In this document: one piece after another, positions 34,068 through 42,423 of the stretch
How positions within the stretch are numbered: position 1 is the stretch's first letter
How the letters are laid out: every line of letters begins with the position of its first letter
Assembly (NCBI GenBank): GCA_963848205.1
Contig: CAWKCV010000001.1
Coordinates: 248,001-312,000 of the forward strand
Direction of reading: 5' to 3'
Source: BOG-908 sp963848205
Lineage (GTDB): Bacteria > Pseudomonadota > Alphaproteobacteria > Acetobacterales > Acetobacteraceae
Length of the DNA: 64,000 bases
Notes under the pieces: model-generated
What the model saw: only the letters and a program-made list of their open reading frames with translations
What the model was told of the DNA's origin: nothing
The model's database searches: none
Made by a program: the position numbers and the translations under genes

Positions 34068-36047
34068 ATGCCGCGGCCCCCAGCCATTTTCAGAAGTTTT
34101 TTGGTCCTTTTTTTCAAAACAGGACTGCTTCCTTTCTTCTTCATTTCTTCAGCTCAAGCCCTCCCGGTCGGCCAACTCAACCTGCACCCCTGCAATGCCC
34201 AGTATGGCGGGTATTGCGGCAGCATCGTCCGACCGCTGGGCCGTGGCACGATTGATATCGGCTTCGAGTTCTATCCGCATACGGACGGGACGCAGCCCGC
34301 CCTAGGTGCGATCGTGGCGCAGGAGGGTGGGCCTGGGTATTCGACCACCGGCTCGCGTGACGGCTATGTGCGGCTGTTCACCCCATTGCGGGGGCGGCGC
34401 GACATCGTGCTGATCGACAAGCGCGGCACCGGGCGGTCGGGGGCGATCGACTGCAAGCAGCTGCAGGATGGGCGCGGCAATCCGCTGGTGGCGATCGGCG
34501 CGTGCGGGGCGCAGCTGGGCGATCGGGCGTGGGCGTATGGGTCGGATGCGGCTGCCGACGATGTGGCGGCCGTGCTGGCTGCGTTGCAGACCGGCCCGGT
34601 CGATTATTACGGCGACAGTTACGGCACGTTCTTCGGCGAGGTGTTTGCGGTGCGGCACCCGGAGCTGGTGCGCACGATCGTGCTCGACAGCGCGTATCCG
34701 GTATTCGGCGGAGCGCCGTATTTCCCGACGGAGCTGGAGAACGCGCCGGTGGCACTGGCGCGGGTGTGTGCGCATTCGTCGGCGTGCCGGTCGGTGCCGT
34801 CGAGTGTGACGGAGCGGCTGTCCCATTTGCTGGATGTGCTGCGGGCGAACCCGGTGCGCGGTGTGGCGCCGGGTGCGAACGGCGAGATGCGTGCGGTCGA
34901 GGCAAGCCCGGCGGGGCTGTTCCTGGTGTTCTACAACGCCGGCTACAATCTGCTGGCGTTCCGCGACATCGATGCCGCCGGGCGCGCGTATCTGGAGCAT
35001 GGCGACGCGCAGCCGTTGCTGCGCCTGGTGGCCGAGGCGGCCGACACGCAATCGACCGGCCGCGACGCGCATGCGTTCAGCGACGGGCTGGCGACCGCGG
35101 TGATGTGCCAGGATTACCGCACGCTGTTTGACATGCGTGCGCCGGAGGGCGAGCGGCGGCGGCAGTTCGCACGGGCGATTGCCGACAAGCAGGCGCGCGA
35201 TCCGGGCGTGTACGCGCCGTTCACTTTGGCCGATGCGTTGGCGGCACCCGGCAATCCGGAGGCGCTGGACAGCTGCCTGACCTGGCCTGCGGCGCCGGCG
35301 TGGGCGATGCCTGGCATGCCGGTCGGGGCCAATGCCGGTTTTCCGCATGTGCCGGTGCTGGTGCTGGCGGGCGAGCTGGATACGGTGACCTCGCCGCGTG
35401 AGGCCGCGCAGACGACGGCACTGTTTCCGGAGGCCTGGTTCGTGGTCGTGCGCAACACCGGCCACGAGACGGCGGTCGGCGATGGTGGCGTGTTCGTGCC
35501 GCCGAACGGCGCCGACCTTGCTGGTTGTGCGGGCCCGATCGTGCTGGCGTTCATCGCGAGTGGCGGCAATCCGGGCGATACGTCGTGTGCGCTGCATGTG
35601 CGGCCGATCCGCACGGTGCCGGATTTCGCGTTGCGCTGGGAGGCTGTGCCCCCTGCGGTGCCGGCGATGGGACAGTCGGCGAGCCCGCAGGCGCTGAGCC
35701 TGGCCTCGGCGGTGGCCGAGACGGTGGGCGACGCGGTGGCGCGCTACGGCGTAACCACGAGCGGGGGAGTGCTGGGCTTGCGCGGCGGCCGCTTTCATCT
35801 CAGCCAGACCGCGCTGGGCTATAAGCTGCACCTGGATCATCTGCGCTGGACTCAGGATCTGGCGGTGACCGGGACGGTCGACTGGGATCAGCTCGACGGC
35901 CGGATACGAGGCGATGTGTCGTTCGAAGCGCCCGGGCATACCGGCGCGCTGATGCTGCGCTGGGACGACCGCGCGACCGACGCGGTCGTGCATGTGATGG
36001 GGTTGGTGGACGGCCAACCGGTTGAAGCCGAGCGCCTAGCCCCCTAG
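34068..36047 (+). CDS. Exported alpha/beta hydrolase, S33/TAP-like peptidase
   Basis: Secreted hydrolase of about 659 residues. Catalytic Ser lies in GDSYGTFFGE, the Asp in LVLAGELDTVTSP and the His in RNTGHETAVGD, with the C-terminal TAP-like lid, matching tripeptidyl aminopeptidase-type S33 enzymes. The signal peptide (FRSFLVLFFKTGLLPFF, then ISSAQA-LP) is largely encoded by a palindromic element. Possible starts are GTG 34029, ATG 34068 or TTG 34101 inside the element; 34068 is chosen but not proven. After the peptidase domain a C-terminal beta region (GGRFHLSQTALGYKLHLDHLRW) is present. Confidence 0.85.
   Translation: MPRPPAIFRSFLVLFFKTGLLPFFFISSAQALPVGQLNLHPCNAQYGGYCGSIVRPLGRGTIDIGFEFYPHTDGTQPALGAIVAQEGGPGYSTTGSRDGYVRLFTPLRGRRDIVLIDKRGTGRSGAIDCKQLQDGRGNPLVAIGACGAQLGDRAWAYGSDAAADDVAAVLAALQTGPVDYYGDSYGTFFGEVFAVRHPELVRTIVLDSAYPVFGGAPYFPTELENAPVALARVCAHSSACRSVPSSVTERLSHLLDVLRANPVRGVAPGANGEMRAVEASPAGLFLVFYNAGYNLLAFRDIDAAGRAYLEHGDAQPLLRLVAEAADTQSTGRDAHAFSDGLATAVMCQDYRTLFDMRAPEGERRRQFARAIADKQARDPGVYAPFTLADALAAPGNPEALDSCLTWPAAPAWAMPGMPVGANAGFPHVPVLVLAGELDTVTSPREAAQTTALFPEAWFVVVRNTGHETAVGDGGVFVPPNGADLAGCAGPIVLAFIASGGNPGDTSCALHVRPIRTVPDFALRWEAVPPAVPAMGQSASPQALSLASAVAETVGDAVARYGVTTSGGVLGLRGGRFHLSQTALGYKLHLDHLRWTQDLAVTGTVDWDQLDGRIRGDVSFEAPGHTGALMLRWDDRATDAVVHVMGLVDGQPVEAERLAP
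34091..34133 (-). repeat. Palindromic element copy 13, within a signal-peptide coding region
   Basis: CAGAAGTTTTTTGGTCC...AGGACTGCTTCC; translated in the hydrolase frame as FRSFLVLFFKTGLLP. Confidence 0.9.
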
Positions 36048-36094
36048 GAAAAGTTTTTGGTCCTTTCTTTCAAAAAGGGACTGCTTCCTTCCCT
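36048..36094 (-). repeat. Palindromic element copy 14
   Basis: GGTCCTTTCTTTCAAAAAGGGAC stem starting at the base after the hydrolase stop and ending 11 bases before the next ATG. An in-frame TTG at 36057 would add MVLSFKKGLLP to that gene. Confidence 0.88.
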
Positions 36095-36104
36095 TATATG
36101 CCTG

Positions 36105-36329
36105 ATGCGCTACGCCGACATCGCCCTGACCCTCATCCCCGTCGCCCTGCTGATCGCCTGGTTCAGCGGCGTGCGCGGCCTCTCTCCCCGTGGCACCGTC
36201 CTGGCGCTCGGATTGCTGGCGGCCATCGGCGCCACGCTGGTGTGGATGGGCCACGACCGCGGCTTCGTTGGCCATTACCAGCCGGCGCGGCTGCACGATG
36301 GCGAAGTGATGCCGGGCCACCCCGGATGA
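36105..36329 (+). CDS. Small membrane protein, possibly DUF6111 family
   Basis: A 74-residue protein with two hydrophobic segments (ALTLIPVALLIAWF and TVLALGLLAAIGATLVWM) and a polar C-terminus (HDRGFVGHYQPARLHDGEVMPGHPG). Its position directly upstream of, and overlapping (ATGA), the CCA transferase gene is a conserved alphaproteobacterial arrangement as I recall it. A TTG at 36057 inside the preceding palindromic element could extend it by 16 residues. Function unknown. Confidence 0.7.
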   Translation: MRYADIALTLIPVALLIAWFSGVRGLSPRGTVLALGLLAAIGATLVWMGHDRGFVGHYQPARLHDGEVMPGHPG

Positions 36330-37540
36330 GTGCGTTCGACGCGCTGTTGCAGGATGCTTCGTTGGCGAAGTTGCTGGACGTGCTGCCGCGCGCGCGGCTG
36401 GTGGGGGGCTGCGTGCGCGATACGCTGGCCGGGCTGACGGTGGCCGATGTGGACCTGGCCCATCCGGACACGCCGGACGCGGCGGCGGCTCGGCTCGAGG
36501 CGGCTGGCTTGCGGGTGATCCCGACCGGGCTCGCGCATGGCACGCTGACGGTGGTGAGCGGCGGGCAGAGCTTCGAGCTGACCACGCTGCGCCGCGACGA
36601 CGAGACCGATGGTCGGCATGCGCGGGTGAGCTGGACGGACAGTTTCGCGGAGGACGCGGCGCGGCGGGATTTCACCATCAACGCGATGTCGGTCGATCGC
36701 GCGGGCGTTCTGCACGACTATTTCGGCGGGCAAGCGGATCTGGCGGCAGGGCTGGTCCGCTTCGTGGGCGAGGCGGCGAAGCGGGTGGCGGAGGATTACC
36801 TGCGCATCCTGCGCTTCTTCCGCTTCCATGCCCGTTATGCGCGCGGCGCGCCGGACGCGGCGGCGGTGGGCGCCATCGTGGGCGGCATCGGCGGATTGGC
36901 GGCGCTCTCGGCGGAGCGTGTGTGGAGCGAGCTGCGGCGCATTCTGGCCGCACCCGCGCCCGGCGAGGCGGTGGCGCTGATGGAACGGCTTGGCGTGCTC
37001 GACGCGGTGCTGCCGGATGCGGGCGACATCGGACGGCTGCAGCGCCTGCTCGCCGAAGGCGCGCCGGCCGACCCGCTGCTGCGGCTGGCGGCTTTGCTGA
37101 CCGGCGACGCTGCCGGCGTCGCGCGCCGCCTGCGCCTTTCGGTGGCTGAGCGCGACACGCTGGCCGCTTTGTCGTCCGGCGCGGCGCCCGAGGCGGACTG
37201 GGACGATGCCCGTCTGCGTCGCGCTTTGGCCGAGACGGAGCCCGCGATCGTGCAGGGGCGCGCGTGGCTGGCGGGCACCGGCGCGGCTTTGCAGGCGCGG
37301 CTGGCGGGCATGGTTCGGCCGGTGTTTCCGCTTGAAGGGCGGCATGTGTTGGCGTTGGGGGCATTACCTGGCCCGGGGGTGGGCGAGGCGTTGCGGTTGG
37401 TGCGGGATTGGTGGCTGGAGACGGGGTGTTTGGCTGATCGGGACGGGTGCTTGCAGAGGTTGGGAGAAGTGCTTTCCGATGGAGAGTCGAGCAAGCAGTC
37501 CTTTTTTGAAAAAAAGGACCAAAAAACTTTTATTCGTTAA
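36326..37540 (+). CDS. cca: CCA tRNA nucleotidyltransferase
   Basis: Adds or repairs the 3'-CCA of tRNAs. About 404 residues of class II architecture: GGCVRDTLAGLTVADVDLAHP (active-site DxD), RRDFTINAMSVD and EDYLRILRFFRFHARY, with the downstream RNA-binding helices. The C-terminal 14-15 residues (SKQSFFEKKDQKTFIR) are translated from a palindromic element and lie beyond where the family normally ends. Confidence 0.94.
   Translation: MSAFDALLQDASLAKLLDVLPRARLVGGCVRDTLAGLTVADVDLAHPDTPDAAAARLEAAGLRVIPTGLAHGTLTVVSGGQSFELTTLRRDDETDGRHARVSWTDSFAEDAARRDFTINAMSVDRAGVLHDYFGGQADLAAGLVRFVGEAAKRVAEDYLRILRFFRFHARYARGAPDAAAVGAIVGGIGGLAALSAERVWSELRRILAAPAPGEAVALMERLGVLDAVLPDAGDIGRLQRLLAEGAPADPLLRLAALLTGDAAGVARRLRLSVAERDTLAALSSGAAPEADWDDARLRRALAETEPAIVQGRAWLAGTGAALQARLAGMVRPVFPLEGRHVLALGALPGPGVGEALRLVRDWWLETGCLADRDGCLQRLGEVLSDGESSKQSFFEKKDQKTFIR
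37491..37533 (+). repeat. Palindromic element copy 15, within the cca 3' end
   Basis: Consensus copy GCAAGCAGTCC...GGACCAAAAAACTTTT read through in frame by cca. Confidence 0.93.
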
Positions 37541-37591
37541 GGCATTGTTGGTTAGCTTGATTTCACGGGGGTTACGCTGGATGTGTGGGTT

Positions 37592-38251
37592 ATGGACCAG
37601 TTGACAGATGTGGCCGTGCTTCGGGGCCGGAAGCCGCGCGGGCAAGGGGCGTCGCGGCGGGGGGAGATACTTGCGGCGGCGAAACATCTGTTTGCCGAGG
37701 AAGGCGTCAACCACGTCACCATGCGGCGGATCGGCGCGGCCGTCGGCGTGTCGCCCACAGCGCTCTACATGCACTTCGCCGACAAGGACGCGCTGCTCGC
37801 ATCCATCGCGCAGGACACGTTCACCGAACTGCTCGCCCGGCTGGAGCACAGCAAACGGCCGGAGCTCTCGCCGATGGCCGCCTTCCGGGCCGGCCTGCGC
37901 ACCTACATCCAGTTCGGCCTCGAACGGCCCGATGAATACCGGCTGACCTTCATGAGCCGCCTCATCAAGCGCGACGATCCGGAAGGCTGCGCGGTGGAAA
38001 TGGCGGACCGGTCGTTCGCCGTGCTGCGCGACCGGTTGAGCGACCTGATGCAGGCCGGCCTGATCCAGGCCGGCGAGCCGATCCGGATCGCCGAAGCCGT
38101 GTGGGCGACGCTGCATGGCATCACGTCGCTCCTGCTGGATCAGGCGGAAAACCTGGAGACGGCGCACGAGTGCCTGATAGAGGCGACGCTCGACCTGGTG
38201 GAATTCGGCCTGGTGGGGCGAACGCGGGAAAAATCTTCACCGCCCGCCTAG
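37592..38251 (+). CDS. TetR/AcrR family transcriptional regulator
   Basis: A 219-residue repressor. The N-terminal HTH is clear: RGEILAAAKHLFAEEGVNHVTMRRIGAAVGVSPTALYMHFADKDALLASI. A TetR_C-type ligand domain follows (YIQFGLERPDEYRLTFMS...AEAVWATLHGITSLLL). ATG 37592 is preferred over GTG 37583. It lies 71 bases upstream of the exported RND-porter-like gene, on the same strand. TetR regulators usually control efflux genes, so that gene is the candidate target. Confidence 0.9.
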   Translation: MDQLTDVAVLRGRKPRGQGASRRGEILAAAKHLFAEEGVNHVTMRRIGAAVGVSPTALYMHFADKDALLASIAQDTFTELLARLEHSKRPELSPMAAFRAGLRTYIQFGLERPDEYRLTFMSRLIKRDDPEGCAVEMADRSFAVLRDRLSDLMQAGLIQAGEPIRIAEAVWATLHGITSLLLDQAENLETAHECLIEATLDLVEFGLVGRTREKSSPPA

Positions 38252-38258
38252 ATGAACC

Positions 38259-38287
38259 TTGTTAACTGAACGCTGGTAACGTATATC
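38259..38287 (+). promoter_or_regulatory. Candidate sigma-70-type promoter upstream of the RND-porter-like gene
   Basis: TTGTTA and TATATC separated by exactly 17 bases, 36 bases before the start codon, in a short AT-richer gap. Four of six matches in each box. The adjacent GTTAACTGAACGCTGGTAAC imperfect symmetry could be an operator for the TetR gene upstream (inference). Confidence 0.45.
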
Positions 38288-38322
38288 GGGGATGTCGAAA
38301 CACTCCACCCCCGAGGCCCATC

Positions 38323-38919
38323 ATGTTTCAGTCACAGACAGTTTGCTCCGGACACAACGCTTCGTTTGGCGGCCATGCATCGCTGCTGGGCGCTGAACCT
38401 GGCCTGATCGGCCGCCGTCTGCTGGCGATTGCCGGCGCCGTGGCCTTCGCCGCCTCGGTTGCCGCCCTGCCGCAGCATCAGGCGCGCGTGCAGACGGCAG
38501 CGGTGCCGCAGATCGTCGTCGTTCATGCGTCCACGCCCACTGCCCTGCGCGATCGTGCGGAAGCGATGCGCGCCGAGATGCTCGCCCGCCCTGGCGTGGT
38601 CGATGTGCGGGTGGACGGCTTGCGCCAGCAGGCGCTGAGCGTGCGCTACGATGAGAGCCGCCTGCGTGCAGCCGGCCTGTCCGGCGCACAGCTTGCGGCT
38701 GCCTTGAAGGTGGACGCGGCAGGGAGCCGCGCTGGCCTGCTCAAGCTGCAGACGGACGACATGCAGTCAGTTGCCGATACGCGGGTCGAGTCCCACGGTC
38801 AGATGGTCCGCGTCGGCGACATCACGCAGGTCGTCCGCGAAAAGCTAGATGTCCCAGTAGCCACAATCTCGCCAACCGGCGAACAGGAAGCGCGCCTGAC
38901 GATCGTATCGAAGCCCTAA
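38323..38919 (+). CDS. Single-domain protein resembling the RND transporter porter domain, membrane-anchored or exported
   Basis: A 198-residue protein with one hydrophobic segment (RRLLAIAGAVAFAASVAALP, about residues 31-50), which may be a long signal peptide or an anchor. The rest resembles a piece of the AcrB/HAE1 periplasmic porter: RAEAMRAEMLARPGVVDVRVDGLRQQALSVRYDESRLRAAGLSGAQLAAALK, then MVRVGDITQVVREKL. Whole RND pumps exceed 1000 residues with 12 membrane helices, none of which is present. A GAGG ribosome-binding site precedes the ATG. The similarity is by eye; function unknown. Confidence 0.6.
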   Translation: MFQSQTVCSGHNASFGGHASLLGAEPGLIGRRLLAIAGAVAFAASVAALPQHQARVQTAAVPQIVVVHASTPTALRDRAEAMRAEMLARPGVVDVRVDGLRQQALSVRYDESRLRAAGLSGAQLAAALKVDAAGSRAGLLKLQTDDMQSVADTRVESHGQMVRVGDITQVVREKLDVPVATISPTGEQEARLTIVSKP

Positions 38920-38921
38920 AG

Positions 38922-38966
38922 AGCAAAAGTTTTTTGGTCCTTTTTTCAAAAAAGGACTACTTCCTT
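38922..38966 (-). repeat. Palindromic element copy 16
   Basis: Consensus in reverse orientation (GCAAAAGTTTTTTGGTCC...AAGGACTACTTCC). Its variant ..GTAGTCC supplies the TAG stop of the CoA-transferase gene. Confidence 0.93.
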
Positions 38967-40123
38967 ACGGTGTTGAGTATCTCCTCCGAATGCTCCCCCA
39001 ACCGCGGCGGCGGTCGCCGGTAACTCACCGGCGTCGCCGACATGCGGATCGGGTTGGCCACCAGATCCAGCGCCGCGCCGCCAGAATGCGTCATCCCGAA
39101 ACGCATGCCGCGCGCCTGCACCTGCTCGTTGGCGAACACGTCGGCCAAGTCGTTGATCGGCCCGCACGGCACGCCGGCGGTCTCGAGCAGCGCCACCCAA
39201 TCGGCGGTGGAGCGCTGGCGCGTGTGGTCGGAGAGCGCGCTCACCAATGTCGCGCGATGTTCGACCCGGCCGGCATTGGTGGCGAAGCGTGGATCGCTGG
39301 CCCAGGCGGGTTCGCCGAGGGTGGCGGCAAGGCTGGCGAATTGCCGGTCGTTGCCGACGGCGATGATCATGTGGCCGTCGAGCGTGGGGAAATCCTGGTA
39401 GGGGACGATGTTGGGATGCGCGTTGCCCATGCGCCGCGGGGCCTGGCCGGAGACGAGGTAGTTCATCGTCTGGTTGGCGAGGCACGCGACCTGCACGTCG
39501 AGCAAGGCGAGGTCGATATGCTGGCCCTGGCCGGTGCGGTCGCGATGGATGAGGGCGGCGAGGATGGCAGTGGTCGCGTAGAGGCCGGTCAGCACGTCGG
39601 TCAGGGCCACGCCCACCTTCTGCGGGCCGCCGCCGGGCTCGCCGTCCGGCCGGCCGGTGACGCTCATCAGGCCGCCCATGCCCTGCATCAGGAAATCGTA
39701 GCCGGCGCGCTGCGCATACGGGCCGGTCTGGCCGAAGCCGGTGATGGAGCAGGTGATCAGGCCCGGGTGGTCGGCCGACAGGCTGGCGTGGTCGAGGCCG
39801 TATTGCGCGAGGCCGCCGACCTTGAAATTCTCGATCACCACGTCGCTGTCGGCGGCGAGGCGGCGCACGTGGGCCTGGCCTTCGGGCTGGGTGAAGTCGA
39901 TTTCCACTGAGCGCTTGTTGCGGTTGGCGCACAGGAAGTAGGCGGCGTCATCCGTGCCGGGCAGGTTGGGCGGGCCCCAGCCTCTTGTGTCGTCGCCCAC
40001 GCCGGGGCGCTCTACCTTGATGATGTCGGCGCCCAGGTCGCCCAGGAGTTGGCTGGCCCAGGGGCCGGCCAGGACGCGGCTCAGGTCCAGGATTTTCAGG
40101 TGGGACAGGGATTCTGGGGGCAT
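38957..40123 (-). CDS. CaiB/BaiF family CoA-transferase
   Basis: Family III CoA transferase (formyl-CoA or acyl-CoA:carboxylate type), 388 residues. Conserved: ILDLSRVLAGPWASQLLGDLGADIIKVERP, NRNKRSVEIDF, VVIENFKVG, the catalytic-Asp region GYDFLMQGMGGLMSVTG, and VPCGPINDLADVFAN near the end. ATG 40123 is chosen because it begins the conserved N-terminus; the frame stays open into the palindromic element and beyond. The stop TAG belongs to a palindromic element. Confidence 0.9.
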   Translation of the reverse strand: MPPESLSHLKILDLSRVLAGPWASQLLGDLGADIIKVERPGVGDDTRGWGPPNLPGTDDAAYFLCANRNKRSVEIDFTQPEGQAHVRRLAADSDVVIENFKVGGLAQYGLDHASLSADHPGLITCSITGFGQTGPYAQRAGYDFLMQGMGGLMSVTGRPDGEPGGGPQKVGVALTDVLTGLYATTAILAALIHRDRTGQGQHIDLALLDVQVACLANQTMNYLVSGQAPRRMGNAHPNIVPYQDFPTLDGHMIIAVGNDRQFASLAATLGEPAWASDPRFATNAGRVEHRATLVSALSDHTRQRSTADWVALLETAGVPCGPINDLADVFANEQVQARGMRFGMTHSGGAALDLVANPIRMSATPVSYRRPPPRLGEHSEEILNTVRK

Positions 40124-40151
40124 GGCCGCAGCTTGTGTGAAGGAAGCAGGG

Positions 40152-40193
40152 ACGTAGTCCTTTTTGACAAAAAGGACCAAAAAACTTTTGTTC
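40152..40193 (+). repeat. Palindromic element copy 17
   Basis: GTAGTCCTTTTTGACAAAAAGGACCAAAAAACTTTTG, 29 bases upstream of the CoA-transferase start, divergent from moeA. Confidence 0.92.
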
Positions 40194-40241
40194 CTGGCTC
40201 GGACGGGGCATTTGGGGTGCCGGACGACACAGGATACGGGT

Positions 40242-41456
40242 TTGGGCGAGCTTCTCTCAGTCGGCGACGCGTTGGATCGGGTGTTGGCGGGTTTGACGCC
40301 GGTGTCGGCCGAGATTGTGGGGTTGTCGGAGGCACATGGGCGCGTGCTGGCAATGCCCGCCACCGCACGGCTGACGCAGCCGCCGGCCGACATCTCGGCG
40401 ATGGACGGCTATGCGCTGCGGGCTGCGGATGGGGCGGCGGGCGCGCGGCTGCGGGTGGTGGGTGCGGCACCAGCGGGGCGGCCGTTCGATGGCGTGCTGA
40501 AATGGGGCGAAGCGGTGCGGCTGTTCACCGGCAGCTTCATCCCGGCCGGCGCCGATTGCGTGCTGCTGCAGGAAGATGCAGTGGCCGAGGCTGATGGCGT
40601 GCTGGTGCAGGAGGCGCCCTCGCCGGGCCAGCATATCCGCCGGCAAGGGCAGGATTTCGGCGCCGGCGACGTGGTGCTGGTGGCGGGCCGGCGGCTCGGA
40701 GCACGCGATGTCGGGCTGGCCGCGGCGGCCAATCATCCATGGCTGACGGTGCATCGCCGGCCGCGCGTGACGATCCTGTCCACCGGTGACGAAATCGGCT
40801 GGCCGGGCGAGCCTTTGCCGGCTGGCGGAATCGTCAGCTCCAACGCGCATGCTCTGGCGGCGATGATCCGGGCGGCCGGCTGCGAGGCGCTGGTGCTGCC
40901 GGTGGCGGAAGACGACGCGGCCGCCATCGGCCGTGCGGCGGTGGGTGCGGCCGGCGCCGACCTGCTGGTAACGACGGGCGGGGCCAGTGTGGGCGAGCAC
41001 GACCTGGTGCAGGCCGGGTTGGGCGCGCAGGGCTTCGAGCTGGATTTCTGGAAAATCGCCATGCGGCCCGGCAAGCCGATGATTTTCGGTCGGCTGGGCG
41101 CGATGCCGGTGCTCGGGCTGCCCGGCAATCCGGTGAGCGCGTTCGTGTGCGGCGTGCTGTTCATGCTGCCGGCGCTGGGGCGGCTGGCCGGATTGGCCGA
41201 GCCGATGCTGCCGCGCGCGCGGGCCGTGCTCGGCGCGCCGGTGCGGGCCAATGACAGGCGGGCCGACCATCTGCGCGCGACCCTGGCACGTGACGCGGAC
41301 GGCAGGCTGGTGGCGACGCCGTTCGAGCGGCAGGATTTGGCGATGCTGAGCGTGCTTGCGCGGTCCGACGCGCTGGTGCTGCGCGCGCCCCACGCGCCGG
41401 CGCTGGAGGCCGGCGCCCCGGTGCAGATCATCCGGCTGGATGGGCACGGCCTGTAA
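40242..41456 (+). CDS. moeA: Molybdopterin molybdenumtransferase MoeA
   Basis: Inserts molybdate into adenylated molybdopterin. About 404 residues: the QPPADISAMDGYALR active-site Asp motif, GSFIPAGADCVLLQE, LSTGDEI, VTTGGASVGEHDLV and MRPGKPMIFG, LGLPGNPVSAFV are all present. No ATG fits; TTG 40242 with AGGA upstream is the best start (GLGELLSVGDALDRVL). It is separate from moaDE, 6 kb upstream. Confidence 0.92.
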   Translation: MGELLSVGDALDRVLAGLTPVSAEIVGLSEAHGRVLAMPATARLTQPPADISAMDGYALRAADGAAGARLRVVGAAPAGRPFDGVLKWGEAVRLFTGSFIPAGADCVLLQEDAVAEADGVLVQEAPSPGQHIRRQGQDFGAGDVVLVAGRRLGARDVGLAAAANHPWLTVHRRPRVTILSTGDEIGWPGEPLPAGGIVSSNAHALAAMIRAAGCEALVLPVAEDDAAAIGRAAVGAAGADLLVTTGGASVGEHDLVQAGLGAQGFELDFWKIAMRPGKPMIFGRLGAMPVLGLPGNPVSAFVCGVLFMLPALGRLAGLAEPMLPRARAVLGAPVRANDRRADHLRATLARDADGRLVATPFERQDLAMLSVLARSDALVLRAPHAPALEAGAPVQIIRLDGHGL

Positions 41457-41494
41457 GCGGGCGCCGGGACAACGCAATATTTTCCATTGGGTTA

Positions 41495-41523
41495 TTGACG
41501 GAGTTTGAGGAACCAAATTAGAA
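41495..41523 (+). promoter_or_regulatory. Candidate lexA promoter
   Basis: TTGACG, 17 bases, then TTAGAA, ending 76 bases before the lexA ATG. The -10 is weak, but it coincides with the SOS box, as expected for an autoregulated promoter. Confidence 0.45.
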
Positions 41524-41524
41524 C
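41510..41524 (+). promoter_or_regulatory. SOS box (LexA operator) upstream of lexA
   Basis: GAACCAAATTAGAAC is an exact match to the alphaproteobacterial LexA operator GAAC-N7-GAAC. It lies 75 bases before the lexA start, overlapping the candidate promoter, so LexA should repress its own gene. Confidence 0.85.
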
Positions 41525-41598
41525 GATCGTGGAGTTGCCGATTTGTTCACTCCCATCTGATAATCCGCGTTGCGCGGAGCAGGGATCGAGGCACGCTG

Positions 41599-42336
41599 AT
41601 GTTGACACGCAAGCAGCACGAATTGCTGAGTTTTATCGACGCGCACCTGAAGGAGACGGGGGTGTCGCCCAGTTTCGAGGAAATGAAGGAAGCGCTGTCC
41701 CTCCGGTCCAAGTCGGGCATTCACCGGCTGATCTCGGCGCTCGAGGAACGCGGGTTCCTCAACCGGCACCACCACCGGGCGCGGGCGCTGGAAGTGGTGC
41801 GGCTGCCGGAAAACATGTCGCATTTGGCTCTTCCGGTGAAGCGCGCGGCCGGCAAGCCGGGCTCCGTGCCGGCTTCGGGCGGATTTGCGCCGAATGTGAT
41901 CAAGGGCGATTTCTCGGGCCGCCTGCCGGGCGTGCGTGCGGCGCAGGAAGCCGCGGCCGTGCAGTTGCCGATGTATGGGCGCATTGCCGCGGGGCAGGCG
42001 ATCGAGGCGCTGCGCGACGAGGGCGCGCATATCGAGGTGCCGATGGCGATGCTCGGCCAGGGCGAGCATTTCGCGCTCGAAGTGGCCGGCGACTCGATGA
42101 TCGAGGCCGGGATACTCGACGGCGACACGGCGATCATCCGCAAGGGCGAAGTGGCGGAGACGGGGCAGATCATCGTGGCGTTGATCGACGGCACGGAGGT
42201 GACGCTGAAGCGCATCCGCCGGCGTGGCGCCTCGATCGCGCTGGAGCCTGCCAATGCGCGCTACGAGACACGTCTGCTGCCGCCGGATCGGGTGCGGGTG
42301 CAGGGCCGGCTGATCGGGTTGCTGCGCCGCTACTGA
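41599..42336 (+). CDS. lexA: LexA repressor
   Basis: SOS-response repressor with self-cleaving peptidase, 245 residues. The N-terminal winged HTH is TRKQHELLSFIDAHLKETGVSPSFEEMKEALSLRSKSGIHRLI. The cleavage bond is Ala131-Gly132 (GRIAAGQAIEA), catalytic Ser166 (GDSMIEAG) and Lys204 (TEVTLKRI). Longer than E. coli LexA because of a linker of about 45 residues, as is usual in alphaproteobacteria. Confidence 0.96.
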   Translation: MLTRKQHELLSFIDAHLKETGVSPSFEEMKEALSLRSKSGIHRLISALEERGFLNRHHHRARALEVVRLPENMSHLALPVKRAAGKPGSVPASGGFAPNVIKGDFSGRLPGVRAAQEAAAVQLPMYGRIAAGQAIEALRDEGAHIEVPMAMLGQGEHFALEVAGDSMIEAGILDGDTAIIRKGEVAETGQIIVALIDGTEVTLKRIRRRGASIALEPANARYETRLLPPDRVRVQGRLIGLLRRY

Positions 42337-42423
42337 GCAAGTTTCGATGACATTCCGAGGACATTTCCGCCTGACACCAGCCTGACAGTCGATTTCGACT
42401 GAGTTTCGCGCGATAGTGCCGGC

